Shown here: in pieces, positions 1-4,798 of the stretch | Layout: each line of letters opens with the position of its first letter | Position numbering within the stretch: the first letter of the stretch is position 1 | NCBI GenBank assembly: GCA_900553925.1 | Contig: USFH01000070.1 | Location: 1-10,947, forward strand | Source of the DNA: an uncultured Clostridium sp. | GTDB lineage: Bacteria; Bacillota; Clostridia; Lachnospirales; Lachnospiraceae | DNA length: 10,947 nt | Direction of reading: 5' to 3' | Program-made: the position numbers and the translations under genes | The notes under the pieces: generated by a model | Seen by the model: the letters and a program-made list of their open reading frames with translations, nothing else | What the model was told of the DNA's origin: nothing | The model's database searches: none

Positions 1-55
1 GTAGAGCAGAGGACTGAAAATCCTCGTGTCGCTGGTTCGATTCCGGCTCTGGGCA
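1..55 (+). tRNA. tRNA-Phe (GAA), 5' end outside window
   Basis: This is the 3' three-quarters of a tRNA. The anticodon arm has a 5-bp stem (9-13 with 21-25) and the loop CTGAAAA at 14-20, placing anticodon GAA at 16-18, which reads Phe codons. The T arm is GCTGG (31-35), loop TTCGATT (36-42), CCGGC (43-47). The 3' acceptor strand is TCTGGGC (48-54) with discriminator A at 55. The 3' side of the D stem (GAGC) is at 4-7. CCA is not encoded, as is common in Firmicutes. The 5' acceptor strand and most of the D arm lie left of the window, so other tRNAs may precede it. Confidence 0.95.
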
Positions 56-67
56 TCTTTTTTATTT

Positions 68-107
68 GGCGGAAACCACGTAAAATCAAGGGTTTCCGCC
101 GTTTTTT
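68..107 (+). terminator. Intrinsic terminator after tRNA-Phe
   Basis: A perfect 10-bp stem, GGCGGAAACC (68-77) with GGTTTCCGCC (91-100), encloses a 13-nt loop and is followed by GTTTTTT. It ends the tRNA transcript. On the minus strand the stem is followed by A-rich rather than T-rich sequence, so it should not stop the convergent GTPase gene. Confidence 0.9.
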
Positions 108-127
108 AATGGTTAAAAATCGTCTAG

Positions 128-145
128 GTGGGCAGATAGTGGGCA
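128..145. repeat. Tandem GTGGGCA direct repeat beside tRNA
   Basis: GTGGGCA occurs at 128-134 and again at 139-145, an 11-bp period, in the short gap between the tRNA terminator and the stop of the convergent GTPase gene. Short tandem repeats of this kind beside a tRNA 3' end can be arm-type integrase sites of integrated elements, but no integrase or duplicated tRNA end is visible. The repeat is observed; the role is a guess. Confidence 0.3.
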
Positions 146-149
146 AAAA

Positions 150-1097
150 TTAAATATTTGATTTTCCCCAATATCCTTCAATAACTGTTTGGTTCAGTCC
201 TTCTCCAATGACGATTAGGATTGCCTGACCATTTGCAATCGGTTGAATCTCCGTTTTCTGATGGGTGACATTCAATGAGATCCATGAACCATCAGAGAGC
301 TTTTGAAATCCTTTGATTCGAAATACCTTTCCACATGCAGGATCATTTAAGATTTTCGCGCAGGATTCTTTCAGAAATTCTTCGGAGAAATCCATATTCA
401 TAAAATATAAGCTGTCGTATGTTTTCTTATCATCGAACCACAGCTTGGTATAGTCTGCGGAATGATAGCCGGATGTGAGGATAGCTTTGAAGTCTTCATC
501 GGTTAAATCATCCCAGTTTTTTTCTATAGTAACAGAAGGGACAGGTTTCTTATCGCTGTGTAAAATCTCAAAGGATTGTGCTACAAAGTCTTTTGTTGAG
601 GCAAGTCTTTCTTCGCTTACCTCCTGGACATGACTGTAGAGAAGGGCACCTGCCTGTGCAGCCTGCGATGCGAGCAGATAACGGGAAGAATCGGATAAGG
701 TCTGCTCCAGATCGGCATCTACGATCGTGATAACATTTCCGATTTCATACCAGCGGTCGAGGGGGGATTCGTGCAGTGCGTCAAAAAATTCGTCCATATC
801 GAAAATACCAGATGGCTCTACGAGGACACGATCATAGCCGCACATGCCCATAGCAATCAGCTTTGTCTTGAACCGGCGGCGGTGGCAGTCCGCGTCACAT
901 CCTCCGGCAACCATTTCCAATGTGCAGTGATCGCCTAAGATATCCTGCAGGAGCATGGCATCGACATTGACAGCACCGAAATCATTTTCTAGAATGCCAA
1001 TATTTAAGCCCTGTTCCAGAAGATAGGCAGCGTATTTTTTGATGAATGTCGTTTTGCCGGAACCTAAGAAGCCGGTAATTAAATCAATCTGTATCAT
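150..1097 (-). CDS. COG0523/CobW-type G3E family GTPase, divergent
   Basis: A 315-aa protein of the G3E P-loop family, whose members act as metallochaperones or metal-centre insertases (for example zinc, cobalamin cobalt, nitrile hydratase metal). The P-loop GFLGSGKT is at residues 9-16, ENDFG at 37-41, and the Walker B-like VLVEPSG at 91-97. A CobW C-terminal-type domain follows at about 226-305. Two signature motifs deviate. The usual CxCC metal-binding motif after the conserved GG is replaced by GGCDADC (65-71), a C-x3-C pair. The NKxD guanine-recognition motif is not seen; SHVQ (155-158) stands where it is expected. The ATG at 1097 is preceded by AAAGGAG nine bases upstream. It is transcribed convergently to the tRNA, from a promoter at 1189-1217. 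Family membership is firm; the metal and partner are unknown. Confidence 0.9.
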   Translation of the reverse strand: MIQIDLITGFLGSGKTTFIKKYAAYLLEQGLNIGILENDFGAVNVDAMLLQDILGDHCTLEMVAGGCDADCHRRRFKTKLIAMGMCGYDRVLVEPSGIFDMDEFFDALHESPLDRWYEIGNVITIVDADLEQTLSDSSRYLLASQAAQAGALLYSHVQEVSEERLASTKDFVAQSFEILHSDKKPVPSVTIEKNWDDLTDEDFKAILTSGYHSADYTKLWFDDKKTYDSLYFMNMDFSEEFLKESCAKILNDPACGKVFRIKGFQKLSDGSWISLNVTHQKTEIQPIANGQAILIVIGEGLNQTVIEGYWGKSNI

Positions 1098-1154
1098 CGT
1101 GAGACTCTCCTTTTCAAATATAAGATATATAATGTATGAATACCATTATTTCAG

Positions 1155-1166
1155 CGTTAATTACGA
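1155..1166. promoter_or_regulatory. Possible Zur-like operator in GTPase leader
   Basis: CGTTAATTACGA forms an imperfect palindrome. Its ATTACGA half (1160-1166) matches in full one half of the Bacillus Zur box TCGTAAT-N-ATTACGA; the other half is poor and out of register. It lies roughly 16-27 nt downstream of the predicted transcription start of the COG0523 gene, a family often under zinc control. This is a lead, not an identification. Confidence 0.3.
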
Positions 1167-1188
1167 TCCCTGTTGGGAAATCAAATTC

Positions 1189-1217
1189 ATTATATAGTTG
1201 TCAGAAATGAGCGTCAA
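1189..1217 (-). promoter_or_regulatory. Sigma-A promoter of the COG0523 gene
   Basis: Reading the minus strand, the -35 is TTGACG (1217-1212) and the -10 is a perfect TATAAT (1194-1189), with a 17-bp spacer. Transcription would begin near 1182, giving a leader of about 85 nt before the start codon at 1097. Confidence 0.75.
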
Positions 1218-1290
1218 ACATATTTTCTGCAAATGAATAAGAAAATATATCATATAGCATTCATAAACAATCGGTTGGAATCTGCATATG

Positions 1291-1296
1291 TATAAT
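1291..1296 (+). promoter_or_regulatory. Candidate -10 box for the holin-like gene
   Basis: There is a perfect TATAAT, but no recognisable -35 sits 16-18 bp upstream and there is no proper TGn extension, so the promoter is uncertain. If used, transcription would start near 1303. That is downstream of the in-frame ATG at 1288 and supports the ATG at 1321 as the real start. Confidence 0.35.
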
Positions 1297-1320
1297 TTAA
1301 GAGAAGGTTGCGGAGAAAAA

Positions 1321-1593
1321 ATGGATATATCAGGTTATGCAACAGTATTGCCAATTGTTATTATCTGCTATCTGATAGGGACGGGGTGTAAATTGTGCCC
1401 GAAGATCAGTGATAAGATGATTCCGGTGATTGTCGGAGTTGCAGGAGGAATTGTTGCGATTCCGGCAATGTATCTGATGCCGGATTTCCCGGCGGAGGAC
1501 GTGATCACAGCAGTTTCTGTTGGAATCATGTCAGGGTTCGCGTCTACAGGAATCAATCAGATATATAAGCAGAATAGAAAAAAACATTGCTGA
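1321..1593 (+). CDS. Phage holin-like small membrane protein (Hol44/holin_5_2 type)
   Basis: A 90-aa protein with three likely membrane segments at about 5-22, 33-52 and 61-77, and a short basic tail with KQNRKKH. The pattern of an N-terminal helix, then IPVIVGVAGGI, a MPDFPAED turn, a VGIMSGFASTGINQIYKQ helix and a basic end resembles the phage holin family Hol44 (Phage_holin_5_2) as I remember it. Such proteins form membrane lesions that release endolysin. The reading frame also has an ATG at 1288, but 1321 is preferred: GGAG lies at 1312-1315 and the TATAAT at 1291 would exclude 1288 from the transcript. No endolysin, tail or other phage gene accompanies it. It may be a prophage remnant or a domesticated membrane protein. 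The family call is from memory and moderately sure. Confidence 0.7.
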   Translation: MDISGYATVLPIVIICYLIGTGCKLCPKISDKMIPVIVGVAGGIVAIPAMYLMPDFPAEDVITAVSVGIMSGFASTGINQIYKQNRKKHC

Positions 1594-1607
1594 TTTTGAC
1601 AGAATAG

Positions 1608-1624
1608 ATGCAATTTATGCAATT
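1608..1624 (+). repeat. ATGCAATT direct repeat upstream of LytTR gene
   Basis: ATGCAATT occurs at 1608-1615 and 1617-1624, with a 9-bp period, in the AT-rich gap before the LytTR gene. LytTR proteins bind pairs of direct repeats, though usually with a longer period, so autoregulation is possible but unproven. Confidence 0.25.
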
Positions 1625-1707
1625 AGATGAAAAAATAGAAAAGAATATGGTAATATGTTATATATGTGTTAGTACACAAGATATACATGTTGGAGAAATT
1701 TGGGATT

Positions 1708-2058
1708 ATGGGTAACGAGAAGAAGAAAGAGACAGATGGTTGTCTTCTGAATATTGTTTCAAATCGCAAGAAGATACAGGTGCCTATGGAAACAGTTGAA
1801 TATGTGGAAAGCAGTGGAAGAAAGCTTATTTTGCACTTAAAGGAAAAAGAAGTATGTTTTTATGCAAAGCTGTCAGAGGTCGATTCGTTCTTGAAAAAAC
1901 ATGGTTTTGTCAGGATACATCAAAGTTTTATGGTTCGCAAGAATCAAATTAAGAAAGTGCATAGAAATTATGTGGAGTATGGGGAATATGAGCTTCCGGT
2001 CAGTCGAAGGTATTTCCCCGAGTTGCGAACGATGTTTGCACAAGAAAATGATGGTTAA
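1708..2058 (+). CDS. Stand-alone LytTR DNA-binding protein
   Basis: A 116-aa protein made almost entirely of a LytTR DNA-binding domain, the beta-rich fold found at the end of AgrA/LytR-type response regulators. Typical blocks are visible: VEYVESSGRK near 30-39, FVRIHQSFMV at 67-76 followed by an NQI motif, and LPVSRRYF near 96-103. There is no receiver domain and no membrane segment, so activity must be set by abundance or by a partner. The open frame extends to a GTG at 1666 and has an ATG at 1687. I chose the ATG at 1708, since GGAG at 1692-1695 lies upstream of it (spacing of 12, a little long) and the extra residues are outside the domain; the start is uncertain. It follows the holin-like gene by 114 nt and ends at a strong terminator. 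Targets cannot be deduced. Confidence 0.85.
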   Translation: MGNEKKKETDGCLLNIVSNRKKIQVPMETVEYVESSGRKLILHLKEKEVCFYAKLSEVDSFLKKHGFVRIHQSFMVRKNQIKKVHRNYVEYGEYELPVSRRYFPELRTMFAQENDG

Positions 2059-2067
2059 GTAAGATAG

Positions 2068-2104
2068 GAAATCTGATAGATTTAATAATCAGATTTCTTT
2101 TTTT
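2068..2104 (+). terminator. Intrinsic terminator after LytTR gene
   Basis: A perfect 10-bp stem, GAAATCTGAT (2068-2077) with ATCAGATTTC (2088-2097), has a 10-nt loop and a run of seven T (2098-2104). It starts 9 nt after the LytTR stop codon. Confidence 0.92.
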
Positions 2105-2172
2105 GGGCAAAAAACGGCAAATTCTTATTTCTGTATTCACAAAAAGTTCAAGAAAAATATCATAATTATTGA

Positions 2173-2201
2173 TTGCCATTTTACAATGTGAAATCTATAA
2201 T
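2173..2201 (+). promoter_or_regulatory. Sigma-A promoter of the cinA-like/adh/ABC operon
   Basis: TTGCCA (2173-2178) and a perfect TATAAT (2196-2201) are separated by 17 bp. The start of transcription would be near 2208, about 53 nt before the first gene. No terminator or stronger promoter is seen between here and 7423, so this may drive the four following genes. Confidence 0.8.
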
Positions 2202-2244
2202 AAATTTAAATATGAAATTAAGGGAAAACGGAAGCATTGATTTG

Positions 2245-2251
2245 AAGGAGG
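2245..2251 (+). promoter_or_regulatory. Strong ribosome binding site
   Basis: AAGGAGG sits 9 nt before the ATG at 2261. It confirms that the zinc-ribbon N-terminus belongs to the translated protein, rather than translation starting inside at the CinA domain. Confidence 0.85.
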
Positions 2252-2260
2252 ACAATACCG

Positions 2261-2968
2261 ATGAATATAAAGATTTGTGAGAATGGACATTATTATAATG
2301 GGAATCGATATAAGTGCTGCCCATATTGCGAAGAACAGCAGATGGTATCACAGGGGAAATTGAAAACAGAAAAACAGGGAAATGTAGTTGAAGAGGAGCA
2401 TGAGGACATTCAACAGGAAGTACAGCAGGCAGAATCAAATAAAGCTATAAAGGCAAAGAAGGCAAAGAAGTATTCCGAAAAAGAAATCCGTAAAGATTAT
2501 GCGAAACTAACAAAGCTTCTGATCGAATGGAACATGTCGATCACGACGATGGAGAGTGCGACTGCCGGACAGATTGCGTCTTTGATCACGGATACAGAAG
2601 GAGCATCGGCCATCTTCAAAGGTGCGAGCATTACATATAGCAATGAGACGAAGATCATGCAGGGTGTGTCCGCAGAGGTGATTCATAAGTATACGGTGTA
2701 TTCGAAGGAGACAGCGGAAGCCATGGCGACCGCCTGCGCGAATATGTATGGTGCGGATATCGGAATCGGCGTCACAGGAACGATGGGAAATACGGATCCG
2801 GACAATGCGGATGCATCGGTTCCCGGACAGGTTTATTTCGCGATAAATATGAAAGGTAGTGTCCGGTCGTATGTTGTCGAGATTCCACAGCAGCCAAGCC
2901 GGTTAATGTACAAGCTGGCGGTGGCGAAGGAAGTCTATGATGTATTGATGAGATTATTGGAGGCATAA
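2261..2968 (+). CDS. Zinc ribbon - CinA C-terminal (PncC-like amidohydrolase) fusion
   Basis: A 235-aa two-part protein. Residues 1-25 hold a small metal-binding module: C6, H10, C19/C20 and C23, in a GHYYNG...CCPYC pattern. Residues 26-72 are a charged, low-complexity linker (acidic, then KAKKAKK). Residues 73-235 are a CinA-C domain, the family of PncC, which deamidates nicotinamide mononucleotide to nicotinate mononucleotide in pyridine nucleotide salvage. Matching motifs are MESATAG at 97-103 (family ESxTGG, with the conserved Ser at 99), YSNETK at 126-131 and VTGTMGNTDP at 171-180 (family SGxAGP). The last Gly of ESxTGG is kept, but the first is Ala, and the third motif is altered, so activity is plausible but not assured. 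The N-terminal MoCF domain of full-length CinA is absent. AAGGAGG at 2245-2251 fixes the ATG. The first 220 nt look more AT-rich than the rest, consistent with an added module. Confidence 0.85.
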   Translation: MNIKICENGHYYNGNRYKCCPYCEEQQMVSQGKLKTEKQGNVVEEEHEDIQQEVQQAESNKAIKAKKAKKYSEKEIRKDYAKLTKLLIEWNMSITTMESATAGQIASLITDTEGASAIFKGASITYSNETKIMQGVSAEVIHKYTVYSKETAEAMATACANMYGADIGIGVTGTMGNTDPDNADASVPGQVYFAINMKGSVRSYVVEIPQQPSRLMYKLAVAKEVYDVLMRLLEA

Positions 2969-2969
2969 C

Positions 2970-4055
2970 ATGAAATATTACATACCAACAAAAGTATATC
3001 AGGAGATAGATGCAGTAAAAGCACATGCGGAGGAGCTGGCAGGTTATGGAAGCTGTGCGCTCATTGTGACAGGAAAATATTCTGCACGGGCGAATGGAGC
3101 ACTCACAGATGTGGAAGCAGCACTTGATGCATATGGAAAGAAGCATGTGCAGTATGATGAGATTGAAGAGAATCCATCTGTGGAAACGGTTATGAAAGCG
3201 ACCGAGTTTGGAAAGCGAAATGGCGTGGACTTCGTGATTGCGATTGGTGGCGGTTCGCCAATGGATGCGGCAAAGGCGATTGCGATTATGCTTGCAAACC
3301 CAGAGAAGGATGCGGATTACCTGTATGAGAGTGTTGCATATACAAAGGCACTTCCTGTCGTTACGATTCCAACGACTTGTGGAACCGGATCAGAGGTAAC
3401 GGGGGTCGCTGTGCTTACCGTTCATGCAAAGCGGACAAAAGCATCGCTGCCACACCGTGTATTCCCGGTACTGGCATTGGCAGACCCGAAATATCTGAAG
3501 ACCGCATCGAAGAAGGTTATCGGACAGACCGCGATTGACGCACTTGGTCATATGATCGAAAGCTATCTGAATACCACAGCAACGGATTACAGCCGGATGT
3601 TTGTTGACCAGGGACTGAAGGTCTGGGCGCGAAGCAAGGATGCCCTGCTTGGCATGCGGGAGATGACCGATGAAGACTACAGCAATTTCCTGTTGGCATC
3701 GACACTCGCAGGTATGGCGATCGCACAGACCGGAACGACGATTCCGCACAGCTTAAGTTATGCAATCACTTATGAGCTTGGCGTGCCGCATGGCATTGCA
3801 ATCGGGTATTTCCTGCCGGGATATATTTGTGAGGCAGATGCAGCAGATCAGGAATATCTGTTATCAGCAATTGGATTTGCTTCAGTGGATGAATTCGCAG
3901 ATTTCTTTCAGGTGGTGAGCGATTGTGGTATCCTGCCGGAAGAAAACATCCGTCAGGTCGTTGACATTGTAGCCGATAATAAAGCGAAGCTTGCGCTTTG
4001 TCCATATCCTCTTGACAAGGAAGTGCTGCTCCGAATCGCAAGCTGGAGGAAGTAA
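2970..4055 (+). CDS. Iron-containing alcohol dehydrogenase family protein
   Basis: A 361-aa group III (iron-type) dehydrogenase, normal size for the family, oxidising or reducing alcohols/aldehydes with NAD(P). The cofactor-binding GGGSPMDAAKA is at 93-103 and TTCGTGSE at 135-142. The four expected metal ligands are all present: D190 and H194 (in AIDALGHMIE), H260 (TTIPHSLSY) and H274 (GVPHGIAIG). It should therefore be catalytically competent. The physiological substrate cannot be read from sequence; butanol, propanediol or glycerol-type dehydrogenases all share these motifs. The ATG lies one base after the stop of the CinA-like gene, and GGAGG (2959-2963) lies inside that gene's end, so translation is probably coupled. 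It is cytoplasmic, with no signal peptide. Confidence 0.93.
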   Translation: MKYYIPTKVYQEIDAVKAHAEELAGYGSCALIVTGKYSARANGALTDVEAALDAYGKKHVQYDEIEENPSVETVMKATEFGKRNGVDFVIAIGGGSPMDAAKAIAIMLANPEKDADYLYESVAYTKALPVVTIPTTCGTGSEVTGVAVLTVHAKRTKASLPHRVFPVLALADPKYLKTASKKVIGQTAIDALGHMIESYLNTTATDYSRMFVDQGLKVWARSKDALLGMREMTDEDYSNFLLASTLAGMAIAQTGTTIPHSLSYAITYELGVPHGIAIGYFLPGYICEADAADQEYLLSAIGFASVDEFADFFQVVSDCGILPEENIRQVVDIVADNKAKLALCPYPLDKEVLLRIASWRK

Positions 4056-4090
4056 TATCAGTTATAGATAAATTAGAAAGGAACACGCAA

Positions 4091-4792
4091 ATGAGTTATG
4101 TAGAGTTTAAGAACGTAAGCAAAACCTATAAGACCGGTGATGTCAGTGTTGAAGCCTTAAAGGATGCATCCTTTGAGATCGGGAAGGGCGAGATCTGTGT
4201 CATCGTAGGACAGTCGGGGGCAGGTAAGACCACCCTGCTCAATATCCTTGGTGGTATGGACCGTCTGACCGAGGGCGAGGTGTATCTGGATGGTACAGCA
4301 GTTTCGGATTACAACAAGAAGCAGCTCGCAACGTACAGACGGCGGGATATTGGATTCGTATTTCAGTTTTATAATCTGATCCCGAACCTGATTGCGCTGG
4401 AGAACGTCGAGATCGCATCGCAGTTATCGAAAGATCCGATGAATCCATCGGAGGTGCTTGCGCATGTCGGACTGGAAGAGCGTATGAATAACTTCCCGGC
4501 ACAGTTATCCGGGGGCGAACAGCAGCGTGTGGCAATCGCGCGTGCACTCGCGAAGAATCCGAAGCTTCTGCTCTGTGATGAGCCGACCGGAGCTCTTGAT
4601 TATGAGACGGGTAAGGCAATCTTAAAGCTGCTGCAGGATTGCAGCCGGAAGCGTGGCATGACTGTTGTGATCATTACCCACAATCAGGCACTTACGGCGA
4701 TGGCAGACCGGATCATTAAAGTAAAGAGTGGTAAGATTGCTTCGGTGAAGATGAATGAACAGATTGTACCGGTAGAAGAAATTGAGTGGTGA
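4091..4792 (+). CDS. ABC transporter ATPase, MacB/LolD type
   Basis: A 233-aa nucleotide-binding subunit of the MacB/LolD/FtsE-like branch. Walker A GQSGAGKT is at 40-47, the Q-loop Gln at 92 (FVFQFYNLIP), the signature LSGGEQQ at 139-145, Walker B LLLCDEP at 159-165 with the catalytic Glu, and the switch His at 197 (ITHN). All active residues are present. Proteins of this branch pair with FtsX-type permeases and use ATP to drive mechanical work on extracytoplasmic substrates (peptides, lipoproteins, antimicrobials) rather than classic import. AAAGGAA (4077-4083) precedes the ATG by about 8 nt. It follows the dehydrogenase by 35 nt without a terminator, and its permease partner starts 6 nt after its stop. 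Confidence 0.95.
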   Translation: MSYVEFKNVSKTYKTGDVSVEALKDASFEIGKGEICVIVGQSGAGKTTLLNILGGMDRLTEGEVYLDGTAVSDYNKKQLATYRRRDIGFVFQFYNLIPNLIALENVEIASQLSKDPMNPSEVLAHVGLEERMNNFPAQLSGGEQQRVAIARALAKNPKLLLCDEPTGALDYETGKAILKLLQDCSRKRGMTVVIITHNQALTAMADRIIKVKSGKIASVKMNEQIVPVEEIEW

Positions 4793-4798
4793 TAGACG

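Noticed and set aside
1288..1320. Upstream ATG at 1288 for the holin-like protein
   Set aside because: It has no ribosome site and lies before the predicted transcription start; the added residues are not membrane-like or holin-like.
1596..1601. Perfect TTGACA upstream of the LytTR gene
   Set aside because: No acceptable -10 lies 16-18 bp downstream (the sequence there is GCAATT), so I do not call a promoter.
4012..4017. TTGACA inside the end of the dehydrogenase gene as a promoter for the ABC genes
   Set aside because: No -10 at the proper distance; read-through from the upstream operon promoter is the simpler view.
4239..4619. Long minus-strand open frames opposite the ABC, dehydrogenase and DAHP synthase genes
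   Set aside because: They mirror strongly conserved plus-strand genes, lack recognisable domains and ribosome sites, and have odd composition (rich in Arg, His, Ser, Pro, Cys).
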